Positions 1 to 6,881 of a DNA stretch of 21,554 nt are shown here, piece by piece (the first letter of the stretch is position 1; each line of letters begins with the position of its first letter). Source of the stretch: a virus; IMG/VR virus record IMGVR_UViG_3300044987_000273, positions 1 through 21,554 of that record; one strand, 5' to 3'. The notes under the pieces were generated by a model. It worked only from the letters and a program-made list of their open reading frames with translations. It had not been told where the DNA came from and did no database searches. A program made the position numbers and the translations under genes.

Positions 1-383
1 ATCGTCGCCATGATCTCATCAAGCGCTTCAACCATCGTCTTCTGATAGTCGATCTGCGCATTCGCTTTCATGAGATCTTTGTCGGTGTCATAGTACATAT
101 CCATGTCACCTTTCATAGGCTTAGCCATTCCGTTGAATGGGTCATACGGCCATCCATGTTTGTCCATCTCCTCCTTTGGCATCTTGCCGTTGAAGTAAAG
201 CCACTTATCCTTTTTGAGGACAGCTAGTGCAGCCGTCTTTCTTTTCAACTGAAGTTTTGCGACAGAGTGCAACTCCAAATACTTCGAGTGAAGCGACGCG
301 CATTTGATCGTGGTCAAGTCAAGATTCAACGCGTCGATGACTGAATCCTCTTCCCACATCTTTAAGATTTCATCAAGTACCAT
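1..383 (-). CDS. uvsY: UvsY-like recombination mediator (C-terminus cut by window edge)
   Basis: The visible 127 codons start at the ATG at 383 (MVLDEILKMWEED) and stay open to base 1, so the C-terminus lies outside the window. The protein is short, helical and charged. Its segment HSKYLELHSVAKLQLKR, a following basic stretch, and the late DTDKDLMKANAQIDYQK match by eye the layout of T4 UvsY (SKWLNKHSSIKK, then SADKDVLKVDTSLQYW). T4 UvsY is a 137-aa hexameric mediator that loads the UvsX recombinase onto gp32-coated single-stranded DNA. The gene follows the tail-tube-like gene by 12 nt. Its position close behind gp23 matches cyanophage T4-like genomes as I recall them. A one-mismatch late-promoter octamer (GATAAATC) ends 6 nt before the ATG, and no Shine-Dalgarno is visible. 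The assignment rests on recalled similarity plus position. Confidence 0.85.
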   Translation of the reverse strand, partial: MVLDEILKMWEEDSVIDALNLDLTTIKCASLHSKYLELHSVAKLQLKRKTAALAVLKKDKWLYFNGKMPKEEMDKHGWPYDPFNGMAKPMKGDMDMYYDTDKDLMKANAQIDYQKTMVEALDEIMAT

Positions 384-389
384 AGAATT

Positions 390-397
390 GATTTATC
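390..397 (-). promoter_or_regulatory. Weak late-promoter-like octamer upstream of uvsY
   Basis: The minus strand reads GATAAATC, ending 6 nt before the uvsY ATG. It differs from the T4 late consensus TATAAATA at the first and last base. It overlaps the TGA stop of the preceding gene. I include it because its spacing matches the stronger copies in this window. Confidence 0.4.
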
Positions 398-893
398 AAC
401 AGAATCCATCGAGTGTTGAACCAGCATTCCCTTCAATCTTGAAGTAGTCGTATCGGAATGTTACGTCCATGAATGCGTACTCGATGTCCTGTGCTTGAGT
501 GTTGAACTCAATAGAACCAAGGCTTGTAGGAAACGCGTTTGCGAACGTGAACGTCTTGTTTGCGTTGTTGTGCGATGACATTATGATCAATGAAAGGTCT
601 GCAACCTTAATGCCTGCCAGGTTAGTGTGACCTTTCATCCAATTGAAAAGCTCGGTGTATGCAACAAAGTCCTCGTCTAGTGCAATCCTAACATTCAACG
701 GTTCGAACTCCATCTTCTCGCCTGGGACGAACCCGGCTTGGTTCCTAAACGGCGACTGCGCTTCGTTGATCGAAACACCAGGAAGGTTCGCCGTAACCGC
801 AAAGAACTCGACATTCGCAAAGTCTTGTGAGTTGATAACCAACTTGAAGCTGATGTTTGATAACAGATTTATGTTGGACGTGAGATTACTCAT
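396..893 (-). CDS. Tail-tube-family (gp19-like) protein, second copy
   Basis: This 165-aa protein lies between gp23 and uvsY. Its second half carries FANAFPTSLGSIEFN followed by MDVTFRYDYF. The tail tube protein at 6882-7418 carries the parallel IIGAFPTNVSSIELN followed by VELTYQYW at the same place near its C-terminus. The N-terminal part (LPGVSINEAQSPFRN, then FEPLNVRIALDED) also follows the tube-protein plan of a loop, then a strand, then a DED. I infer a beta-barrel of the gp19/gp48/gp54 tube superfamily, perhaps a tube initiator, tube end protein or minor tube subunit. Cyanophages often carry a gene annotated as gp3 (tail terminator) in this slot, so gp3 is the main alternative. It has its own late promoter octamer 5 nt before the ATG and a terminator just upstream, so it is transcribed separately from gp23. 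Confidence 0.75.
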   Translation of the reverse strand: MSNLTSNINLLSNISFKLVINSQDFANVEFFAVTANLPGVSINEAQSPFRNQAGFVPGEKMEFEPLNVRIALDEDFVAYTELFNWMKGHTNLAGIKVADLSLIIMSSHNNANKTFTFANAFPTSLGSIEFNTQAQDIEYAFMDVTFRYDYFKIEGNAGSTLDGFC

Positions 894-898
894 GATTC

Positions 899-906
899 TA
901 TTTATT
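899..906 (-). promoter_or_regulatory. Late promoter octamer for the second tube-like gene
   Basis: The minus strand reads AATAAATA, one mismatch from the T4 late consensus TATAAATA. It ends 5 nt (GAATC) before the ATG at 893 and directly follows the T-tract of the gp23 terminator. Confidence 0.65.
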
Positions 907-944
907 AAGACAAAAGAGGGGAGCCTCTTTCAAAGCTCCCCTCT
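907..944 (-). terminator. Rho-independent terminator after gp23
   Basis: The minus strand has a perfect stem of GAGGGGAGC and GCTCCCCTC (935-943 with 916-924), extended by one A-T pair, around a 10-nt loop. It is followed by TTTTGTCTT. It lies 24 nt after the gp23 stop codon. A GC-rich stem with a T-tract is a textbook intrinsic terminator, and it ends the capsid transcript before the next late promoter. Confidence 0.88.
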
Positions 945-967
945 CAGTGAATGGGTTATGCCAAGGC

Positions 968-2290
968 TTACGCAGTTGGAGCAACGCCTAGGTTAAGGAC
1001 GTCGAACGTGCGGAAGTATGGGTTGGTTCCGTTGGTGCCTACGCCGTTCACACCTGGAGCAAGCGCGAATGGGTTAGCGGTCAAACCATAGCGGGTCTTG
1101 AACCCGATCTTTGGTTGGAATGTGTCAGGATCAACTGCACGAACCATGGTGAGTGGAACGTATGGGCAGTAGAACAGACCAGCGTCGTATGCGGTTGGGC
1201 CGCGGTAACCGACAGTGATGTAGTCAGCGGACGAGTAAGGGTCGATGAAGACCTTTAGGCGACCGTTGATAAGACCAGCAAACGTGTTGCCGGTGTCATC
1301 GACTTGGAGGTTTGCGGAGAGCGCAGGGGTGTAGTCAAGAACGCCAGCTGCAGCAAGTGCGGATGCAACGTTGCTTGAGCAGATAACGAAGTTACCCTTA
1401 CCGCGGCGAGTTGCCTTAGCAATCGCGTTAGCTTCGAGTTCCAATTGGAACACGAGGGACTTGAACTTCTCAACAGCCCAGCGGCCGTCAGCGTCGGTGT
1501 CAAGGTCGAAGGTACCGAGAGGTCCAACAGCCGTACCGATGCCAGCACCGTCAAGGTCGCCGATGATACCACCCGTAACAGCCTTGACGTTAACAAGGTC
1601 GATCATTTCGCGGTTGATTTCACCGATGATTTCCGTGGTGAGGATGTTTGCAAGTTCAGCTTCTGCATCGAGGCCGTGAACAGCCTTGAGGTCTTGCGCG
1701 ATTTCCATCGTGTATTCAGCCTTCAACGCACGCGTAGTTGCGGTGACGGTTGTCTTGTCGATGGTGAAGCCCATTTGACCGAAGCCACCGCCTGCAGCGG
1801 TACGACCGATCTGAACAACGTTGCCGGTGTTAGGGTCGGTGTAGTTACCGTTGGTGCCGTTGCCGGTCAATGCTTCACCTTGTGCAGTTGTTACTGGGCC
1901 GGTGAAAGCAGTGTCAGGCTTGTGGAACAACGCTTCAGCGGTATTCGCGCCTGCTGCGTTTTGGTATTGGCTGCGCATTGCGAAGATCAAGCCGGTTGGC
2001 ATGGTCATTGGCTGAACACCTGCAACGTCATACGAGATGAGGTTAGGCATTGCGCGGCGGACAAGCGAGATAAGGACTGGGTCCCAGGTCTTGATTGCGC
2101 TGTTGCCGTCGCCGATCACGTTACCTTCTGCAAGGAACGAGTTCTGAGAACGTTCTTCGTTGAGTGCCTTCTGTTGGTTTTCGAGAAGGACAGCGGTGAT
2201 TGCCTTGCGGCCGTTATCTTTGAACGCTGGTGCGTCTGGGGATTCCAGAACAGCAGCCCATTTGGTTTCGAGTAGCTCGGAATTAAACAT
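968..2290 (-). CDS. 23: Major capsid protein gp23 precursor
   Basis: This 440-aa precursor builds the hexameric prohead shell. The segment RRAMPNLISYDVAGVQPM (residues about 78-95) matches the most conserved block of T4 gp23 (RRAIPNLIAFDICGVQPM), and the following PTGLIFAMRSQY continues the match. T4 gp21 cleaves gp23 after a Glu in a hydrophobic-x-E context. Here SFLAE followed by GNVIG gives a likely cut after Glu55, leaving about 385 aa mature. The N-terminal 55 residues would then be the delta propeptide that binds the gp22 core. The start at 2290 follows the gp22 stop by 37 nt. No late octamer and no Shine-Dalgarno precede it, so it probably depends on the gp67-gp21-gp22 transcript. The leader is C-rich (G-rich on the plus strand). 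A strong terminator follows. T4 gp23 is 521 aa, so this version is shorter. Confidence 0.96.
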   Translation of the reverse strand: MFNSELLETKWAAVLESPDAPAFKDNGRKAITAVLLENQQKALNEERSQNSFLAEGNVIGDGNSAIKTWDPVLISLVRRAMPNLISYDVAGVQPMTMPTGLIFAMRSQYQNAAGANTAEALFHKPDTAFTGPVTTAQGEALTGNGTNGNYTDPNTGNVVQIGRTAAGGGFGQMGFTIDKTTVTATTRALKAEYTMEIAQDLKAVHGLDAEAELANILTTEIIGEINREMIDLVNVKAVTGGIIGDLDGAGIGTAVGPLGTFDLDTDADGRWAVEKFKSLVFQLELEANAIAKATRRGKGNFVICSSNVASALAAAGVLDYTPALSANLQVDDTGNTFAGLINGRLKVFIDPYSSADYITVGYRGPTAYDAGLFYCPYVPLTMVRAVDPDTFQPKIGFKTRYGLTANPFALAPGVNGVGTNGTNPYFRTFDVLNLGVAPTA

Positions 2291-2306
2291 ATACTTGGTT
2301 TTCTAT

Positions 2307-2323
2307 GGTGGGGTTGGGTTGGG
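2307..2323 (+). other. G-tract cluster opposite the gp23 leader
   Basis: The plus strand has runs of GG, GGGG, GGG and GGG separated by one or two bases. This fits a two-layer G-quadruplex motif. It occupies about half of the 37-nt gap between gp22 and gp23, so the gp23 mRNA leader carries the complementary C-runs. Structure is inferred from base composition only. Confidence 0.4.
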
Positions 2324-2327
2324 TAGA

Positions 2328-4325
2328 TTAGCGAGTGAAGGTGTTTGCCTTGTTAACTCTCGCCAGTGCGGATACATAAGATTGCATCGTTGGAGAAAGT
2401 TCTGCCGATTTTTCGGAGTCTTCAACAATGATCTCTTTGGTTTCGTAGGAAGATGCCGAAGCTTCTTCTTCGATGACCTTACCTTTGCGTTGGAAGTAGC
2501 ATTCCTTGATGGTAGCGACCTTCTTGCGGAAGGTTTCTTCATCAACGAATTCAACGTCTTCAGCTAGTGCTTGCAAACGTGCTCCCTGAGTATCAGCGAG
2601 CGATTCGGCAGCTTCAGCCAGAATCTTTTCACGGACAAGTTTCTCAACCTGTTCCGCCAATTCAGCGGCTTGCTTGCCTGATGCACATAATGCTTCTTCA
2701 ACAGAGACGAGCTTCGTTTCCAATTCGGATACGACGTCCTTCTTCGTTTCAGGAACTTCAATGTAATGTTCGACAAACACGTTCTTAAGGGCTGAGATAA
2801 AGCTCTCAGCAACTTCAGTACGTAGACCGGATTCAATCGCGATCTTGTTGTCCTCTACCCATGATTCAACTGCATATGTCAAATAGTTGTCAACCTTTTC
2901 TTCAAGGGACTCGCGGATAGCCGCGGTTTCCTCTGCGATCTTGTTGTCAAATTCTTCTTGGAGTCTGTCCTTCTCTTCGCGAACGCGCGTGTTAAGGGCG
3001 ACTTCGAAAAGGGTTCCAGCCTTTTCTTTGAAATCTTCTGAGAGGCCATCAGCCTCTTCAACGATGGAGTTCATATCATCAATGAACGATTCCTTCTTGA
3101 CGGATGGTTCTTTCTTAGCTTTGTCTTTTCCGTACTTTTGGTCAAGATGCGAAGCCAGATCGCTAAGAGGTTGTTTCTTACCCGTTGAATTCATTGTTTC
3201 CTTGTTATGATCAACTTCGATAGTGTGTGTAATCTTACCGTCTGAGTCTTTCTTGTGGTATAGATCTTTATGTTTTGACATCGCGCCACCCATCTGATAT
3301 GATTGATTGTGCGCAGTCGTAGATCTCTCGAAGCCATGCTTAGCAACAATTTTCCCAACAGCTTTCTGGGACGCAACTGTCTTTTGTTGAGTCGGTGTTC
3401 CAGCCGTCATTTTGACTACCGTGGAACTGTTGACATCCTTTTCAGTTTTCTTCTTGTCAGAATATGCCTTAGCTTTAGCCTCATCATTGAAATACATGTG
3501 ATGCATGAAGCCGCCTTCGCTGGTATCAACTCTGACCTTATGACCAGAGTGAGCAGCAAAATTGTCAAATGCTTCGTAAATTCCTGTTTCTGCGTTGAGC
3601 TCAGATTCTTCAGCGACGTAATTCTCTTCGTCGATTTCAACACCTTCCTTCTTGATATTCTTGAGGAACGCTGGTTTTGGCTTGTCCTTGTCTTCGCCTT
3701 TCGAATCGTCATCGTCAGGTTCGTTGTCGTCATCGTCGGACTTACCGTCGTTGTCGTCGTCCTTACCGTCTGCGTCGTCGTCAGAGTCGTCATCCTTCTT
3801 ACCGAAAGCTTCTTTGAGACCATCAAGTTTGCCTTGGATCTCGTCGATGAAGTTTTGAATAGTAGCCTTTGCCTTGTCGTCCTTCGCGAACTTGAGGTTA
3901 GCCTTGTACTTGTCAAGTTGCTTCTTCAGTTCAACAGGATCTGCTTTAGCTTCGTCCATTTCTTCTTTATCGTCGTCGGATGCAGGTTCGTCCTTCTCGT
4001 CGTCTTCACAGCCCGCTTCTTTCTTACAAGCTTTCGCTTCTTCGAGTGCAGCTGCTTCAGCAACTTTTGCTTGGTCGAGAAGAGCGTTTAGTTCAACGTC
4101 TTCGATGAGGTCTTCGTCAGGTGTCATGATAGGTTCAGTTTGTTCGGATTGGAGTTTTGAGATGCGGCCATGAATGTCAGCAATCTCGTCGTTGATTTTC
4201 TTAAGTTCGTCAGGGCCAGCGTCAGTTTTCTTCCTGTTGAGTTCGCGAACGCGATTGTTCCAACGTGAAAGTTTTTCTGATTTGCCACCATCGCCGAACG
4301 TAATTACTTCGTCAATGTTAGGCAT
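2328..4325 (-). CDS. 22: Prohead core scaffold gp22 with a long N-terminal extension
   Basis: The scaffold fills the prohead and is later degraded by the gp21 protease. The last 250 or so residues match T4 gp22: NYLTYAVESWVEDNKIAIES, then SFISALKNVFVEHY and EVPETKKDVVSELE. T4 gp22 is about 270 aa, while this is 665. The extra 400 residues contain a helical, charged N-terminus (1-175), a very acidic Asp-rich tract (178-215), and a Lys/His-rich segment of mixed composition (about 245-405) that could be a folded insert. Several L/I-x-E sites fit gp21-type cleavage. The start overlaps the end of gp21 by 8 nt, implying translational coupling. The acidic tract recalls the acidic tail of T4 gp67, which the small gp67-like protein here lacks. 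I see no frameshift, so the extension is part of the gene. Confidence 0.88.
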   Translation of the reverse strand: MPNIDEVITFGDGGKSEKLSRWNNRVRELNRKKTDAGPDELKKINDEIADIHGRISKLQSEQTEPIMTPDEDLIEDVELNALLDQAKVAEAAALEEAKACKKEAGCEDDEKDEPASDDDKEEMDEAKADPVELKKQLDKYKANLKFAKDDKAKATIQNFIDEIQGKLDGLKEAFGKKDDDSDDDADGKDDDNDGKSDDDDNEPDDDDSKGEDKDKPKPAFLKNIKKEGVEIDEENYVAEESELNAETGIYEAFDNFAAHSGHKVRVDTSEGGFMHHMYFNDEAKAKAYSDKKKTEKDVNSSTVVKMTAGTPTQQKTVASQKAVGKIVAKHGFERSTTAHNQSYQMGGAMSKHKDLYHKKDSDGKITHTIEVDHNKETMNSTGKKQPLSDLASHLDQKYGKDKAKKEPSVKKESFIDDMNSIVEEADGLSEDFKEKAGTLFEVALNTRVREEKDRLQEEFDNKIAEETAAIRESLEEKVDNYLTYAVESWVEDNKIAIESGLRTEVAESFISALKNVFVEHYIEVPETKKDVVSELETKLVSVEEALCASGKQAAELAEQVEKLVREKILAEAAESLADTQGARLQALAEDVEFVDEETFRKKVATIKECYFQRKGKVIEEEASASSYETKEIIVEDSEKSAELSPTMQSYVSALARVNKANTFTR

Positions 4326-4977
4326 TGTTCATTTTGATTTTGGAGAGGAAATCAACGAAGACTTTTTCTTGAACCGCTGCTAGATTAACAGAGGAAGCTC
4401 GCTTGATCGCAGTCTCATATTTTTCAATTTCCCGAGCTTCCAGAATTCCGTTATTCCAAACCCAGTCAACACCTTCCATGATTCCGTTAACGAATGCAGA
4501 TGGTGCAGATGGATCATGAACAACATCAACCGTTGAGAGACGGAAGTCATCCTTAACGTAAGACTTACCTTTTCTCGACTCGATGGATCCCATGCCACGA
4601 CTTGAAACACCTAGCTTCATACCGCCTTTGATAAGACCTTTTACGATCTGTCCCATTGGCGTATCAAGCACGAGTGCCTTTCCAATTACGTTATCACCGT
4701 CCCACTTGAGTTCGGTAATGCGGTGTGAAATTCTTTCTGGGTTAACAGCAGGACCGGCTGGGTGATTTAGTTCACCTCCTGCACGGCCAGTATTAACATA
4801 TTCCCGAACATACTTGTCAACGGCAGCTTCAAGAACCGTCCGAGGATAGATTCGCATGTTGCGATTCTCCTGTTCGGCTTGCATGTAAATGCCTTCAATG
4901 AAGGTAAGCTTTTCAGCGCCTGTCCCTTCGGTCAGGTACTTGATGCCTTCTTCGTTATGTTCAGTGATAAGAAGCAT
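4318..4977 (-). CDS. 21: Prohead maturation protease gp21
   Basis: This 219-aa serine protease of the T4 gp21/herpesvirus assemblin-like family (S80/U9) processes core and capsid proteins inside the prohead. The start IEGIYMQAEQENRNMRIYP (27-45) is the usual entry of the family. The likely catalytic His is His72 in GELNHPAGP, and the likely nucleophile is Ser125 in GVSSRGMGS (Ser126 is the alternative). A DVVHDPSAPSAF block (151-162) supplies a possible third acidic residue. Length agrees with T4 gp21 (about 212 aa). The ATG at 4977 is 8 nt after the stop of the gp67-like gene. The 3' end overlaps gp22 by 8 nt. No promoter octamer lies directly upstream, so it is read from the one ahead of the gp67-like gene. 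Confidence 0.94.
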   Translation of the reverse strand: MLLITEHNEEGIKYLTEGTGAEKLTFIEGIYMQAEQENRNMRIYPRTVLEAAVDKYVREYVNTGRAGGELNHPAGPAVNPERISHRITELKWDGDNVIGKALVLDTPMGQIVKGLIKGGMKLGVSSRGMGSIESRKGKSYVKDDFRLSTVDVVHDPSAPSAFVNGIMEGVDWVWNNGILEAREIEKYETAIKRASSVNLAAVQEKVFVDFLSKIKMNNA

Positions 4978-4985
4978 TGCTTTGA

Positions 4986-5159
4986 TTATTCCGCGATCTT
5001 GGAAGCCTCAACCTTAGCATAAACATCCGACGTGATTGCGACACGTTTGATGTCTAGAACCGTATTGACCTTTTCTTTGATTGCTTTTGCAAAGACTTCA
5101 TTTGCTTTTGTATGATCGCTATCAGCGACAGCATCAATGAAGCTAGAGATTGTACCCAT
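4986..5159 (-). CDS. 67: gp67-like prohead core protein (57 aa)
   Basis: This short gene encodes 57 aa from the ATG at 5159 to a TAA at 4986. It starts MGTISSFIDAVADSD, continues ANEVFAKAIKEKVNTVLDIK, and then has RVAITSDVY. T4 gp67 has the same plan: an IEAIKSND opening, then RKLFAEAMAARTIDLIKEEK, then IAIARNFL. It is a minor core protein needed for correct head shape. Position agrees too, because T4 order is 20-67-68-21-22-23. T4 gp67 continues into a strongly acidic tail (80 aa total). That tail is absent here, and gp68 is either missing or merged elsewhere. A late promoter octamer AATAAATA ends 6 nt before the ATG, so this small gene heads the whole core-capsid cluster. The match is by eye on a short sequence. 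gp68 is the alternative name. Confidence 0.75.
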   Translation of the reverse strand: MGTISSFIDAVADSDHTKANEVFAKAIKEKVNTVLDIKRVAITSDVYAKVEASKIAE

Positions 5160-5165
5160 GTTAGT

Positions 5166-5173
5166 TATTTATT
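5166..5173 (-). promoter_or_regulatory. Late promoter octamer for the gp67-gp21-gp22-gp23 cluster
   Basis: The minus strand reads AATAAATA with 6 nt (ACTAAC) before the ATG at 5159. It lies in the short gap after the portal gene and is the only late-type octamer seen ahead of the core and capsid genes. Confidence 0.65.
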
Positions 5174-5196
5174 AAAATCGTATTTTTCAGGCAGGT

Positions 5197-6804
5197 TCAA
5201 TAGTGAATATGAACATCGCCGGTTGGTTTTCCAGATGTATCGCCTTCGTCTCCTCCATCCGCGCCGTCAGCCGCATCACCTTCAGCCGCAGGAGGTTCTT
5301 CGCTAGGTGGTGGTGTTTCCTTCGCGATCTCAGCATCAATACGCTTGATGTCCTGTTGTGTTTGACGAAGGATGTTAGTTCTAACCCATGCATCACTGAA
5401 GTACTTACCGATATGAGGAGTTACTTGATCCAGCATCGTGATACGTTCACGAAGGATTTCAAACTCTTTCAGCTCGGAGAAGTAGTTGTCCTCAGCAAAG
5501 TCAACCGCGATATTCTCCTTGATGCTCTCCCAGTCTTCCTCAGTAACAATCCCCTTGAGGATTAGTTGAGTATGCAACAGATTGATTAGGAGGTACGCGA
5601 ACTTCTGACGAAGTCGAGTAACGAACTTGTGGAACTTGACTTCATCGCGAGAGATTTCGGTCGAGCGGCCAAGGTTGAATCCAGTCTCTCCTTCAAGACG
5701 TGAGATAGGAACGTTGAGTGAACGGTAAAGTTTCTTTTGGAAGAATATGACGTCCTCGATTTGACCAAGGTTATCACCACCTGGTAACGTCGTGATTTCG
5801 GTGCCGCGACCACCTTCTTTACGAGGTAGCCAGAAATCCTCAAGCATTGACATCGACTTGCGGTCGTCTCGAATGTCTCCAGTCGCTGCATCGTAAACAA
5901 GCTTGTTCCGATACTTGGACATGATCGACTGGACATACTCCTCAGACTTACCTTTAGGAAGGTTACCAACATCGATGTAGAAGATGCGGCGTTCAGGCGC
6001 GCGCGAGATACGATAAATGACGAGTGAGTCTTCCATCATCCGCAACTGATTGACAATCTTCAGCGACTTGTGAAGGTTCGATGTTACAACCTTGCGGGTC
6101 TCGTCAACTAAACCAGACGGAACATAAACGATCGAATCAGGATTGATCTTAACAGCTGAAAGACTTGCAGTAGAAACCGATGATCCATCCGCACCCATTC
6201 CTTCCGTGTACTGGAAGTATTCTGCTGTAGTCGTGACAGTCTTAACTCCTGTCGCTCGGTCGACCTTAGTCGTTATCTCGCGAACCTTCTTAACACGAGT
6301 TGGTTCGATTTCACGAATTTCCTCGATACCGTTCTTTGGATTCTTTTGATTCGGGATGATGTGAAAATACATCCGGCCATCAACATACCAACGACGGAAG
6401 TACTCTTGACCCTTCTCGTTGAAATTGAGTAGCGAAACTACATTCTCAAATTCTTCCGTGATCTTCTTCTTGATTGATTCGTTGAAGTCATCAAGCTCGT
6501 CAAGAATAAGCGAGACAGGCGCAGAATTATCGTCGGATACGATTGCGGCGTTGACGATATCGGAAATTGCTGAATCGCATTCAGGCTGTGTTGCGGCCGC
6601 GCGATATTTTAGAATAAGATCACGTTCATTAGTGATCGTTGTTCCGTCGATGTCGACAAACTGTCCATAATATCCAGCACCACCCGATGACGCGATGACG
6701 GTAGTACCGTCTTGGTCCATAGGCGGAACAAAAGAAACAGGATCGTCGTTATTAAGAACGGGATCTTTCTTTTTCTTGGATAATGAAAAGCCGAATAGTG
6801 TCAT
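5197..6804 (-). CDS. 20: Portal vertex protein gp20
   Basis: This 535-aa protein forms the dodecameric ring at the head vertex through which DNA is packaged and to which the neck attaches. T4 gp20 is 524 aa, so the length is normal. Recognisable blocks are the YRAAATQPECDSAISDIVNA segment, YFRRWYVDGRMYFH, IREIEPTRVKKVREI, FYIDVGNLPKGKSEEYV, then MLEDFWLPRKEGGRGTE followed by TLPGG, and SRLEGETGFNLGRSTEISRDE, all in the T4-type order. The C-terminus ends in a low-complexity Pro/Glu/Gly/Asp tail. The start MTLFGF is preceded by a GATAAATA octamer 7 nt upstream, inside the 3' arm of a hairpin that follows gp19. The gene is its own transcription unit, flanked by promoters on both sides. Neighbours gp19 and gp67 agree with the assignment. 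Confidence 0.95.
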   Translation of the reverse strand: MTLFGFSLSKKKKDPVLNNDDPVSFVPPMDQDGTTVIASSGGAGYYGQFVDIDGTTITNERDLILKYRAAATQPECDSAISDIVNAAIVSDDNSAPVSLILDELDDFNESIKKKITEEFENVVSLLNFNEKGQEYFRRWYVDGRMYFHIIPNQKNPKNGIEEIREIEPTRVKKVREITTKVDRATGVKTVTTTAEYFQYTEGMGADGSSVSTASLSAVKINPDSIVYVPSGLVDETRKVVTSNLHKSLKIVNQLRMMEDSLVIYRISRAPERRIFYIDVGNLPKGKSEEYVQSIMSKYRNKLVYDAATGDIRDDRKSMSMLEDFWLPRKEGGRGTEITTLPGGDNLGQIEDVIFFQKKLYRSLNVPISRLEGETGFNLGRSTEISRDEVKFHKFVTRLRQKFAYLLINLLHTQLILKGIVTEEDWESIKENIAVDFAEDNYFSELKEFEILRERITMLDQVTPHIGKYFSDAWVRTNILRQTQQDIKRIDAEIAKETPPPSEEPPAAEGDAADGADGGDEGDTSGKPTGDVHIHY

Positions 6805-6811
6805 GCAAAAG

Positions 6812-6819
6812 TATTTATC
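6812..6819 (-). promoter_or_regulatory. Late promoter octamer for the portal gene
   Basis: The minus strand reads GATAAATA with 7 nt (CTTTTGC) before the portal ATG at 6804. It overlaps the 3' arm of the hairpin at 6814-6854. Confidence 0.65.
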
Positions 6820-6854
6820 CAGGCAGAGATCACTTGTAGCCCTGCCTGGATAAA
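6814..6854 (-). terminator. Hairpin terminator after gp19, overlapping the portal promoter
   Basis: A perfect 13-bp inverted repeat (6814-6826 with 6842-6854; core CCAGGCAG with CTGCCTGG) encloses a 15-nt loop. On the minus strand it lies 27 nt behind the gp19 stop codon and is followed by TACTTTTGC, a weak T-tract. It probably ends or processes the gp19 transcript. Because its 3' arm contains most of the portal promoter octamer, it may also affect that promoter. Confidence 0.65.
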
Positions 6855-6881
6855 CGGTTATCTGTTATGTCTCATGCGCGA

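Noticed and set aside
1445-2275. A 276-codon open frame on the plus strand opposite gp23
   Set aside because: It lies wholly opposite the clearly recognised capsid gene, has a Cys/Val-rich shadow composition, and no other gene in the window runs on the plus strand.
3303-4091. A 262-codon plus-strand frame opposite gp22, looking like a membrane protein
   Set aside because: The Val/Phe/Leu-rich sequence is simply the reverse complement of the Asp/Lys/Glu-rich scaffold codons.
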